64,000 bases of DNA. Source: Hyphococcus sp. (GTDB lineage Bacteria > Pseudomonadota > Alphaproteobacteria > Caulobacterales > Parvularculaceae). A program made the translations under genes and the position numbers. The stretch is from assembly GCA_021776335.1 (NCBI GenBank), contig JAJFGB010000011.1, positions 372,001 through 436,000 of the forward strand, given 5' to 3'. Under the pieces are notes generated by a model, which was not told the DNA's origin, searched no databases, and saw nothing but the letters and a program-made list of their open reading frames with translations. Position 1 is the stretch's first letter. Every line of letters begins with the position of its first letter. Positions 17,911 through 28,100 of this stretch are shown here, piece after piece.

Positions 17911-18999
17911 TTAAGCCCACTTGGCGCTGAGGAAGTATGGCGCGCTGCCAGACTTGATTGAAAATATCAGATCAACAACATCTCCCTTGGGTGCGGGCGT
18001 TTCTAACTCTAATTCTAAAACGCCCTCTTTTACCGCCCATTTTTTGATCGCCGTCAAACTACTTGCAACATCACTTATCGCATCTGCGCCCTCAATTTTT
18101 GCCCGAATAATGTTTTTGGGCTTGGCGCCAAAGTGAGTGAGATGAAGGGTGGCATTATCGCTCATTTTGCCGTCACCTGAAATGTTGAAGATCCGATTGC
18201 GTCCGCGAACTAAGCCGCGAATCAACCAGCGCTTGAGGATTGGTGGGTGTAATTTTTCGAGCAAATTGTGGATTGCAAAGGAACGGTATACGCGCCTTGC
18301 CTCTTGAGCGCCAAGGTTTGACTCGATGAGTGTGCGCAACTCGCCGCGCCGTTCGGCGTTAAAAGACGAAGTTTTGGTGTTTTCTCCCCATAAAACCAGG
18401 GATAAGGGCGCATCGGTAAATCCGAATTTGGCGCCAGACTTGTGTAGCCGGATCCACAAATCCCAGTCCATTGTGTAGTTGAGGTCACGGTTTAAGCCGC
18501 CAACATCGTTGTAAGCGGCACGCCGAAAAAAGCACGAGGGTTGTGAGATCGCACCGCTAGAGAGTATTCGCGGTCCTGGAGGCTCAACTGCCCAATGATA
18601 ACCCATCGTTTGTCGCAACAAATCGAGGATTACGCTGTGCCCGTAAACGACATCATACTCAGGGCTGTTTTCAAAGATGTTACACACATGGACAAGCGCG
18701 CCGGGAAAAAGCATATCATCGGCGTTAAGCCAGCCCAGGATGTCGCCAGAAACATTTTCCCAACCTTCGATAATTGCGGAGGATTGCCCTTGATCGGGAC
18801 CATGTCGGCGATAGGCGAAAATCGAGTCAAATTCATCGGCGAGCGCTTTTACGCGCGCGTCGCCTGAGGCGTCGAGAAACGCAATTTCAATGTCGTACTT
18901 TTCGTGGTGATCATGTTGTAAAGCCAAGCTTTCCAAGCAGTCCGGCAAGAAAGCGTGGTAGGATCCGACAGGAACCGAAATGGCGAATTTGGGTTTCAT
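17911..18999 (-). CDS. Glycosyltransferase family 2 with C-terminal extension
   Basis: A 362-residue protein. The first ~220 residues are GT2: FAISVPVGSYHAFLPDCLESL, then DQGQSSAIIEGWENVSGDIL and WLNADDMLFPGAL with the NADD metal-binding motif, and YTMDWDLWIRLHKSG. The last ~100 residues are beta-rich (LHLTHFGAKPKNIIRAKI) and not assigned; a carbohydrate-binding role is a guess. The ATG at 18999 gives MKPKFAISV; an in-frame TTG two codons upstream is less likely. It is convergent with the preceding glycosyltransferase and followed upstream by an 800-base gene-poor stretch. Confidence 0.85.
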   Translation of the reverse strand: MKPKFAISVPVGSYHAFLPDCLESLALQHDHHEKYDIEIAFLDASGDARVKALADEFDSIFAYRRHGPDQGQSSAIIEGWENVSGDILGWLNADDMLFPGALVHVCNIFENSPEYDVVYGHSVILDLLRQTMGYHWAVEPPGPRILSSGAISQPSCFFRRAAYNDVGGLNRDLNYTMDWDLWIRLHKSGAKFGFTDAPLSLVLWGENTKTSSFNAERRGELRTLIESNLGAQEARRVYRSFAIHNLLEKLHPPILKRWLIRGLVRGRNRIFNISGDGKMSDNATLHLTHFGAKPKNIIRAKIEGADAISDVASSLTAIKKWAVKEGVLELELETPAPKGDVVDLIFSIKSGSAPYFLSAKWA

Positions 19000-19705
19000 C
19001 GCCAACTTGTAGCTAGGCGTTTCTGAAAGGGCAATTGCGGACGTTTAGCCGGCCGGTTTTTTGTTGGACCGCATGCACTGATAAGCAATCGAGTTGAAAT
19101 ATTAGAAAACCAGTGCTGGCTTCCTCTCCCCGCCGGGAGGCAGATTGGCAGTGTTGTCGTAAGACAATAAAAATCCTTGGCGTGGGACCCCGCGTTGCTT
19201 TCACCGCTATGATATTGACGATGCATTTATGGGTGGCCGTGATCGACAGGATTCAAAATTTGAGCATTTTGCTGTGCGTCAGGCCCACGGCGCTGCAGAA
19301 ATGACGTTAGCAGGCTGTGGCGTTGCGTCTTCATCCTTGGCGGCACATCACTCGCTGCGCCGCTGTCTTCGCCCAAATCAATATTCACCCAACGAGGCCA
19401 TTGTTAGCGCGGCCTTTAGGATATGACTGACATAGAGATTTGTGATCCGCTTAGTCTGTTATTGACGAGAATACGCTAAACTGTGTCATTGCTGGATTGT
19501 TGGGACGACCAGCATGCGCATATTTTCCGAATAGGCGTCGCGATTCCAGAATGGCTTCGTCTTGGGAAGGGGTTATATTAGCCTTAAGGTTGTGATTGTA
19601 CGGGTAAATTCCCCCATGGCGCGAACTTTTTCAGAGCCAATCAGAAGGTATCGTACTTTTGTTGGTTAATGGCGCGAAAAATGAATGATAGGCATTTGAA
19701 CTTAA
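19000..19705. other. Gene-poor stretch before the VPLPA-CTERM gene
   Basis: About 700 bases without a convincing gene. Short open frames here lack ribosome-binding sites and recognisable content. The right part (19430-19700) is visibly AT-rich. A small hairpin CTCCC-CGCC-GGGAG lies near 19125. I see no repeat or RNA gene. Confidence 0.5.
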
Positions 19706-19735
19706 TTGACAATTCACGATTAGTATCGACATAAT
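19706..19735 (+). promoter_or_regulatory. Sigma70-type promoter of the VPLPA-CTERM gene
   Basis: TTGACA (19706-19711) is a perfect -35 and CATAAT (19730-19735) a five-of-six -10, with an 18-base spacer. The expected transcript would start near 19742, giving a leader of about 80 bases before the ATG at 19822. Confidence 0.7.
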
Positions 19736-19821
19736 GGACATTACAGTTCGGTTAGTTTGTATATCAGTGCGAGTTTGCGTTTGATGCAAATGTTGCTGCA
19801 TCCACGTAGGGGAACGGAATT

Positions 19822-20472
19822 ATGAAAATGTATAAGAAAATTGCCGCGGGGTTGGTTGGGTCGATTGTGCTTTTGGGCACGTCTCACGCCGCAATGGTCA
19901 CGATCGCGGGTCATAACGTAAATGATCAAAATTATGCGAGTTCGGTTACCGAAAAGACCGGGTCGGTCTACGTCTATGATGTAGGCAATACTGGCGTCAC
20001 GTCAGCCGATGAGGCCGCAGGCGGTTCGATTAAGGACGGCATTAGTTGTGCAACGGATGGGTGCTCATTCGAAGTAAATTTCAACGGCGGCATCCGAAAC
20101 GAAGCTGGCAATGATGTCGCTCTTTTTGGTGTAGGGGTTGGCGGCGGAACAGAAAAGTTTGATCTCAAAATTAATGGCAATGTGATTTCCGGATTGTCGC
20201 TGAACGATTCCGGGGTGGTTTTTGATGTCATTTATGGAATCACCTACCTGGAGATTGACTTGAGCGCTTTTGGCGTTCTCGCCAATGATGTGGTCAGCAA
20301 GATCGAAGTCATGGTGAACCCCAGCGTAAATGCTGAAGAGTTTAGCCTTTTCGTGAACATGAACGATGTGGCCGTGCCTCTTCCAGCGGCAGTTTGGTTG
20401 TTCGGGTCCGTGTTGGCCATCGGTGGCGCAGCGGGACGTCGCAGACGCGCATTAAAGGCGGCGAAGGTCTGA
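19822..20472 (+). CDS. VPLPA-CTERM sorted surface protein
   Basis: A 216-residue exported protein. The signal peptide is about 1-24 (KKIAAGLVGSIVLLGTSHAA). The mature part is rich in Gly, Asp, Asn and Val, with a likely disulfide pair (C76, C81) and a beta-sandwich look. The C-terminus is a textbook sorting tail: VPLPA at 185-189, a hydrophobic helix (VWLFGSVLAIGGAAG) and a basic RRRR cluster. Tails of this type (TIGR03370) are recognised by an exosortase, XrtD in the known cases, and the proteins are usually tied to exopolysaccharide loci. No exosortase is visible in the window. GGGGAACGG precedes the ATG at 19822, and the gene has its own promoter and terminator. Confidence 0.88.
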   Translation: MKMYKKIAAGLVGSIVLLGTSHAAMVTIAGHNVNDQNYASSVTEKTGSVYVYDVGNTGVTSADEAAGGSIKDGISCATDGCSFEVNFNGGIRNEAGNDVALFGVGVGGGTEKFDLKINGNVISGLSLNDSGVVFDVIYGITYLEIDLSAFGVLANDVVSKIEVMVNPSVNAEEFSLFVNMNDVAVPLPAAVWLFGSVLAIGGAAGRRRRALKAAKV

Positions 20473-20510
20473 CACCAGGCTTTTTGCACAAATTGAATTT
20501 GTAAGAATGC

Positions 20511-20544
20511 AGGCTTGGCGCTGGAAAGCGCCAAGCCTTTGCTT
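20511..20544 (+). terminator. Strong intrinsic terminator after the VPLPA-CTERM gene
   Basis: A perfect 11-bp stem AGGCTTGGCGC/GCGCCAAGCCT (20511-20521 with 20528-20538) with a six-base loop, followed by TTTGCTTTTT. Together with the promoter it makes the gene a self-contained unit. Confidence 0.9.
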
Positions 20545-20548
20545 TTTG

Positions 20549-20934
20549 GCATACGAAGTGATTTGCCGTAGCCCCATTTGGGGGGGGTGCGTTTGGAAGG
20601 CCACGCAGCTGCAGCTATATGGCGGAACAGTTGCGGCCAGGCTGAAGGCGCGACTTGCCCGTTTGGAAATGCGGCCGACGGTACGGCGCGTTCTAGTCCC
20701 TCCTCATCAAACCGTCTCAAGGGCGAGGTTAGGCTCGGACTGTTCGTAGGCTTGCACGAAACCGAGTGCAGGCCAGAGTGTCGTGCTCAGGCAAAAATAC
20801 TCCTGGGATGCAATTTGTTCCAACGCGTCAAATCAAGCAGCTCAGGATATGCATTCTCTCAATCGTCAAAACGGATTGGCGATTGATTTTCTGTATTAGT
20901 TAAGTAAGAACGGCCCAAGCTATTGGAGGTGCCG
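20549..20934. other. Intergenic stretch before the FkbM gene
   Basis: About 385 bases. Overlapping open frames exist on both strands, but none has a credible start or recognisable content. The right end (20880-20930) is AT-rich and ends with the ribosome-binding site of the next gene. I see nothing firm here. Confidence 0.45.
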
Positions 20935-21783
20935 ATGCCCGTAATGAGTGGACGTCCACTATTTGGAAACAGGTTAGAGCCCGTCTATGAGGCGCTTGGC
21001 CATATGCCGCCTGGTCTCATTATCGATGTCGGGGCGTCCAATGGGTCAAAATGTGCAATTGTCTTGGAACATAGCCCGGATTCAAGAATTATTGCTATCG
21101 AACCTTTTCCGCCGAATGTAGCAATGCTGCGCGATCGCTTGGGAAGTGACGATCGTGTTCAGATAATGGAAAATGCCGTTTCAGATAAGGTGGGGCGCGT
21201 TACCTTTTCAGTTCGGGAAACCGTTAAGACGGCAACGCGTGCGTTTGCCGTTGGTTATTCTTCTCTAGGAATGATCGTCAACAAGCCAAATGAGACTGCG
21301 GAGGTAAATCTCGAGGTCGAAACGGTGCGCATAGACGATTTACTACAAGATTCTAGCGCTCTCATGATGAAAGTCGACGTTCAAGGCGGTGAGCTTGGCG
21401 TTTTGCGATCGGCTACAAAAGCGATAACGGAACGACGTATAGATGTAATTTTTACGGAATTCTCGGGTAAAATAAATGAGCTGATGTTTCTGCTTGATCA
21501 TGGCTATTTTGTTTTTGACGGTCCCTACCTGCTTGGACCCAAAACCGAGGAAGCTAAGGCTGGGTGGGATCTCATAACCAAAGAATTTAAATTATCGACC
21601 GGGCGCGCCGCCTACCATGCATGGCCAAGGCAAATGCCGACGTCAGATGAAGAGTATGCGTCGTTCTTTTCAGCCCAACGGAACACCTATGGTTCTGTGA
21701 TTCAAACGGATCTGGTTGCGGTCTCGCCCCGGGCGCTCGGGCAGTTTGTGGATGCATGTATGAAAATGAATAACGCGGTTTGA
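20935..21783 (+). CDS. FkbM-family SAM-dependent methyltransferase
   Basis: A 282-residue class I methyltransferase of the FkbM family, whose members methylate hydroxyl groups of sugars and polyketides. LIIDVGASNGSKC is the SAM-binding glycine motif I, IIAIEPFPPNV is motif II with the acidic ribose ligand, and MMKVDVQGGELGVL is the conserved FkbM phrase (usually KIDVEGxE; here VDVQG). The C-terminal ~90 residues are less conserved. The ATG at 20935 has GGAGG six bases upstream; a TTG at 20923 is discounted. It lies tail to tail with the giant multidomain gene, which contains another FkbM domain. Confidence 0.88.
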   Translation: MPVMSGRPLFGNRLEPVYEALGHMPPGLIIDVGASNGSKCAIVLEHSPDSRIIAIEPFPPNVAMLRDRLGSDDRVQIMENAVSDKVGRVTFSVRETVKTATRAFAVGYSSLGMIVNKPNETAEVNLEVETVRIDDLLQDSSALMMKVDVQGGELGVLRSATKAITERRIDVIFTEFSGKINELMFLLDHGYFVFDGPYLLGPKTEEAKAGWDLITKEFKLSTGRAAYHAWPRQMPTSDEEYASFFSAQRNTYGSVIQTDLVAVSPRALGQFVDACMKMNNAV

Positions 21784-21853
21784 ATTGAGCCGCTTCGGGG
21801 CTGTCCCTGACAATTGCTTAATTCTGGCGTGTTCATCTTGCAGCCCACCAAGG

Positions 21854-21888
21854 CGGGGCGTGGCGTTGATTGCCCCGTATTTTATTGT
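21854..21888 (+). terminator. Possible terminator of the FkbM gene
   Basis: The stem CGGGGC/GCCCCG (21854-21859 with 21872-21877) has a 12-base loop and is followed by a T-rich tail (TATTTTATTG). The stem is short, so the call is tentative. Confidence 0.4.
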
Positions 21889-21942
21889 GGTCCGCGTGAT
21901 TGATGCGCTCAATAGACGCCCGCCTGCACCAGAGTCCATCTG

Positions 21943-21967
21943 AAAAAAACGGCCCATAACCATGGGC
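21943..21967 (-). terminator. Intrinsic terminator of the giant glycan gene
   Basis: Read on the minus strand: the stem GCCCAT/ATGGGC (21967-21962 with 21957-21952), a four-base loop, then CG and seven T (21949-21943). It lies about 170 bases after the stop codon of the 2219-residue gene. Confidence 0.65.
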
Positions 21968-21984
21968 TTTACACCCCGCATCAG

Positions 21985-22000
21985 CTGTACGGCCGTACAG
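21985..22000. repeat. 16-bp perfect palindrome
   Basis: CTGTACGGCCGTACAG is identical on both strands. It lies between two convergent genes, 135 bases beyond the stop of the giant gene and just before its terminator in transcription order. It could be a hairpin in the 3' end of that transcript or a protein-binding site. Confidence 0.6.
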
Positions 22001-22135
22001 ACACGACCCGTCAGCTTGTGTTTTTCGGGCATTTTCGGAATGCTAAACAGGCGAATGTTTTCAATTGCGAAAGGTCAATACCCTTACGAAATTTGGCAGT
22101 AGTTAGTGCTCTTGGCAGGCAGTGCGCTGAGCCTC

Positions 22136-25100
22136 TTAAGCGTCCGCTGCGAAAGCGCTGTCTTGTGGTTTGACAACGCGATAAACGCAAGTTCGCCAAT
22201 TTGCCCCTACACGCGCAACAAACTCCACTTTTTCAAGTTCTGTGTCCACAAATCGCGTCACGTCTGGCCAATCCTCTGCGGCGTAGTCGTCAATAATAAT
22301 ATAGCCGCCCATGCGGACCATGGGCGCATAGTTGTCGAAATCTGCTTTAACGCCGGCATAGGAGTGATCACCGTCTATAATGAGGACGTCGTATTCGCGT
22401 GAGCGCGCTTCTTCTACTGCCTCAATCTCCGTACTCAGTTTTTTAATCAGTGTGAAACTCTCATCCGCCATGCCGACACGATTAAGGTTATGTCGAAGCA
22501 TTTCTTCGTTCACTGGTTGGCCAGTCAAAACATCGTTCTGAACAGAAGAATAGTACCCGTCGAGCGGGTCAAGCAAAGTGAAGTGGACGGAGTCAAAATA
22601 TGGCGCCAAGGCGTCATACATGATTGCAGCGCCGGTTCCGAAAAGGGTTCCAATTTCCAACAACTGGATTTCTCGGTTCTCGACGCCTCGACTGACGATA
22701 GTTCGCAAGAGGACATCTTCTATGGACGTCGCCAAACGTCCGGACAACATTGTTTCTACCTCACAGGCGCGGCTGGCCATATAGCCAAGCTCTGGCTCGG
22801 TCATTTTGACGGAAAGGCGCCGGCTCCATTCCTTGTCGATAATTTCGATATGTTCCTGTTTGAGCTGCCGGTTAAACCGCTGAAACCAAATAGAATTGTT
22901 TGGCGTCTTGCTCATTTTTGCATCGAAATCTCTCAGGCGACTGCTGGTCTGCGTTTTCTGTCCCTCGAGTTCCTGTGTAAACTCCTCGCGCAACGCGGTT
23001 AGTGCGTCAGACAGGTGTGTCGAGGTTTGCGCAGCCCGCTCATCAATATCGCGGAGCCTTTCTGTAAGCGCTGAGACGCGTTTGCCTTCTGCGGCAACCG
23101 CCGGAGACAGGAAAGCTGTCTGTCGTCGAGCAGCGTCTGACTGCTTTCTTACTTCCCCTAAAGCGGCGGTAACTTTATTAAGTGCACGTTGGGCGTCCTG
23201 TTTTTCAGCTGCAAGACGTTCCGTGATCGCGTAGATGCGGAATGCAAGATAGGCAATGGCCAACACTAGTGCTGAAAATACCGCGCCCCCCCACAAAATC
23301 GTTCGATAGGCAGTATACGCCGGATGCAGGCCAATGGCGACCACACTGACAAGCGTGAAAAGCACCGGCAAAGTCCACACTTTCCGACGCGACATGTGGC
23401 CAAGAATCCGCTTTGCGAAACGCAATAGCGAAAACAGTCGCGGTGAGCGCCGATGCACAAAGTGAGCTATGTGGGTTATGGCTGAGGGGAAGGGGTGCGC
23501 TGTCATGACGTCCTCGGTTGCGGGTTTTGCAGTCGGCTTTGCGGTGCGCCTTTTAAGGAGCGCACCAAACGCATCGCTGACTGCTTTGTATCCGGGATCC
23601 TCTCGAAACGCCAAGATGTTACCCCAGGCGTCGTTCGCCATATCGGCCCCTGGAAACGGAACGATGCGTCGCCAATCGTGCGGTATGCCGTAACGGATGA
23701 TCGGGTGCCATTCACTGAGATAAACGGCGTAACCTTTTTGTCTCAGAAATTCGGCGACGTCGCGCCATGTATGACCCATCGAGGCGGTTTTGGCGTCTTC
23801 AAATTCACATTCGACGACATCAGGCGTTAATTTCCCCCAGGGTACGCCCTTGATAACGGAATAGTCAAAACCCTCGACATCGATCTTGAGAAAATCCACA
23901 TGTTTGATCCCATGCGCCGCCACGATTTCGGCGACGGTGGTGACGTCCACTAGCCCGGATTCTCGATGCGTTTTGCGAAAAGCATGAAGGCCACTTATGC
24001 CAGTACTTTCTTTGGAAGAATAAAACGACACTCCCTTTGCTGGTTTATCGCTAACCGCACGGGCGTCGATTGTTACATTTTTTGACACACCAAACGATTC
24101 GATGAGCTTTTCGCGATTTTTGGCGTCAGGCTCAAAACAGTGAACGGTCCAGCTCAGCCGGTCAAAATATTTCGCTGAACTTCCGTGATGCGCACCGACG
24201 TCGAGCATGACATGGTCACGACCCCTACGCTTCTCTAGAAGATGCGCGACGACCGCAGTCTCATCAACATGAGCATGCTGGTCACGGGAAGTATCGACAG
24301 TATCAAAGCCCGACGGCTCCGCTGCCTTTTTTATCGAAGCTGTGAAACTGGCGCTAATTTTTTTGATATCGAACTCCTCAAATGCCGTTTGTTGCGCTTT
24401 CTGTGCGAGCGTAAATCGTTTTTCTGTTGAGGCGGCAAGGTCAGCAAGAGAGTTTTTCACAAGCGTAACCCTATTTTCCGTAATCCTTGCGCCACAATCA
24501 AGCTTTTCAAGCAAGCTCATTGTAGCCCCATCCGCTGGGCCGACGGCAAGGAGCGCGGCGCCGCTGGCAAGACATTCGGGCAGTTTATTGGCGACCGAAT
24601 AGCGCACATAGTTCGTCGAGGCATCGTCGAAATTATACGCGATCACGATAATATCAGCAGCAGATAACCAGTCGCGGTATTCCGACATGCTAAAGTCTGT
24701 CGTAACGAAATGCGTGTGCGAAAGGGACTCGAAATGAGCGGCGGCGGCCTGATGCCACAGTTCCCGGGTTTTGATTTCAAAGATGATGTCGATCCCGTCC
24801 GCAGCGAGGCTCTCGACTGCCTCAGCAACTAAACGCACCGAGTGCAAAGTCATGTTTTCCGCAAGAGAGCCCGCATAGCGAACCCGTACTGATCCTACCG
24901 CTGCGCGTCGCACGACTTTCAACCAATCCTTTGGGTCGACACCATTTGCAAAGTGGGCGAATGGCGCACCGTAACGCGCACTGAACGCGGCAGACATCTT
25001 TTCGCCGATGCTAAGGCGCAACTTGGCCTGCTGAACGAGTGATCGCCAATCCGCTTCAAGTCGTTCGAAGGCCTTGTTTTCGGTCGTCTCTTGGGCGGCC

Positions 25101-28100
25101 GGCCAGTCATCCATGATCCAGGTAATTAGCGGCAGTTCTGACTTTTTAATTATCTCCATCGCGAATTCGTGCAACGCCACCGTTCCTGGCGTTGGTCTGT
25201 AGATTATTGCGTCGGGGCGAAACGCCGTAATGCGTTTTTCGATTTCATTGGCGGCGATGAGTGTAGGCGGACTGAGGGCTCCACCGGTCGCCTTCTCGCT
25301 CACACAGACGTTGTCGAAGCCGCCGTCAAATATCTGAAAAAGGCGATCTGCCGGCCAGTCATGAAGCAGTGATGCCTTCAACTCGCCCGTTGCTGTGGCG
25401 TCGCCGATGCGTGTTAGATCAATCAACAGCAGGCGGGGGAGGGGATGGGATGTGTAAAATATCGCATCATAGTCGACCCGCGGAAATACTTCGAGCTTTC
25501 CGCCAACTGTAGCATTTATGATCTCGACCCCGCGTTCCTTGCTGGCGGCGTTCGCTTTTTTATATGCTGCGCGCATCACTTTCACATTCGGTTCGTGCCA
25601 GCGCTTGCCCTTACCAAAATAATCGACATGGAAATGATTAGGATCGTCTGACGGCATATCAATTTCTTTGACCTTGCCGGTTCCGGAAAGTTCCGCATCT
25701 TTAGGAATGGCATAATCGGCATCGACCCCTATCAGGTATATTTCCTCATATCCTAAATAAGCGGCAAGTTGCATGCAGGTGAACGTTACTGTGCCCCCTG
25801 CAAATGTATTGACGTCGGCATCGAACGAGAAATCGAATCCGTCCGGATAGCTCTTGCGCGGACGGTGATCGAAATAGACTGTATTGCGATCAGGTTTAAG
25901 AATATAGCGTAGGTTCGCCGGAAAAAGTTTCGTAAACCCGCGAAGCAGATTAATCTCATGCGCACGATCTTCAGCAACGAGATGGTCTTCAACGACGTAA
26001 TAAGTTGGCGCCCAGTCAAGCTCTGGTAGTTTCAGAAAAAAACCATTCGTTGCGAATGTCGTTTCACCCTTTAGTTTTGACAGGTCCGTGCTGTTGAGGC
26101 TGGGTCCATTTCCGATAATGAAACAGCGTTTGTGCCGACGCGATTCCTTCAGTGAACGGATTAGCGGTCGGTATACTGTGTCCAGCTCTTGATCGTATAG
26201 GTCGACAACGTTGCGCAAGCCGTCAATTTGCTGCGGATGTGGAATCCTGTTCGTAGGCAGGAAAATAGGGGATCTAAGATTGGACGGCAGTTGCCCGATA
26301 ATATCATTCTTCGCGCCTTCGGAGATATCGGCGCTTAAGTCGATTTTGGGAGGCTCTTTATCTGTGTTTATCTCAACGATCTCATCGATGAGACGGGACC
26401 AGGAATGTGACTCTAGATATTCAATTCGGGCGGTTGCTGCGCGCGAGGAGTAATCATTGTAGTTGCCAATAATTTTAAGGACCGCATCAGCGATACTTTT
26501 GGCGTTTGCATCGGCCGCTATACCAAACCCCTGGCTCTCGACCAAATCGCCAAGCCAGGTCTCCTTCAGGGCCACCACGGGGCGACCGAGTATCATTGAA
26601 TCAATAACGAGACCGGATGTTCTGGAGGAAAAATGGGATTTGAGATAAGGGCATACAATTATATCACCGCTCTCAAGAAATTCGCGAAACTGATTATTTT
26701 CGAATGTTTTGCTTACCAGTTCGGCCTTCGTGTCCTTTAAGCCGCCCAATATCTTAAGACCCGCTTTGGTGGCGTTGTTTCGATTCGCGCGCACCTTAAG
26801 AGAAAGCGTTTCAGCCGCGCCAAGAAGTTTGACCGTAGCAGCAGTAAGGCCAACCCCCTTTTCTACCAGCGCCCCCCCGGGAAACAGAACAGTCAGCTTT
26901 TGGCTAATCTTGCTCGGTGCAGACTTTGAATATTCGTACGCAGCATTGTCGGAAAATGTTGTGCTCGGGTGCGGGGCAGTTTCAAGTGAAATGCCAAAAT
27001 GGTGCTGTATCCCTTTCCGCAGCGTCTCCGAGGGAACAGTTAAGGTGATGCGATCGCTCGCCGTCAGAGTCGCAATGAGCGGTCGCCAGCGATTTAAGTA
27101 CCGCACCTCCTCGTAAGTAACGCGTGAATGCCAAAACAAATTAATGTTGGCGTAGATATTGTCAAATTTGCAAATTACCGAATGAATTGCATATGCGTGT
27201 TCAAGGCTGCCGCAATAGAGATACAGGGTGACCGGTTTGCGGCTGCTAGGGAAATTGATTCTCAAAGCTTGCTCAAGCTCAGACATAAACTGATCTGTCT
27301 TTGGCGCCCGACCCCCGCTTAATTGCGTGCCTATAGACCAGCTATTAACTGTAAAACATCTGACGATCTGGATTTCTGATGGTAATGTGTCCGCTTCGAT
27401 ATCCTCGCGGCCGAACAACGTAAAGTTTACTTTTTTGTCCCGACATGTTTCCCAAATACGCCTGTCGTAAGAGAGAAAGTGCCCCGAATTGTTGATGCCA
27501 TCCGGGTCGAGCACGACCACGTGACCTTCGCAGTCTTCGATTTGACGGCTTGCTGATGAAAGGGTGTCATTTTGCGCGGTTTCGCCGTCGCTTCTTGGCC
27601 CGCGAGCTGCGAGGGAGGGAACATAGGACGGGGTCAGTACACTGATCGTTCGTCCGGCCTGTTCCAGCGCAGAGACGGCAAGTTCAACATTCTTGCAGTG
27701 CTCGTCATAGTAATCATCGTAGTCAACGCCAAAGAATGCTGGGTGTACGAGTTTGATGTTCTCCATCTCATCATTAAATTGTACAGCCTTGTCGTGCCCC
27801 CAAAAATACTGATTCTCGCTGCGTGGCCGACCGTCACAACCGACGATACATATTTCTTCCGCCGCCGCACCGGCTAGCGGAAGCAACAATAAGGTAAGGA
27901 TGTTCGCGAGTGGTTGAACGTAGAATTCCTTTGACAAATCTGCGTTGAAAGGCGCTTTGCTATTGAATGGAACACCAATAACGCGCTCGCGAAGGTCATC
28001 CGGCAAATATGATACAAAGACGTTGTAGTCTCGAAGTGATGTGATGAAATAGGATCCATGCTTGCGCATCGCGTAGATGAGTTCCTTGCGAAACGCGGCG

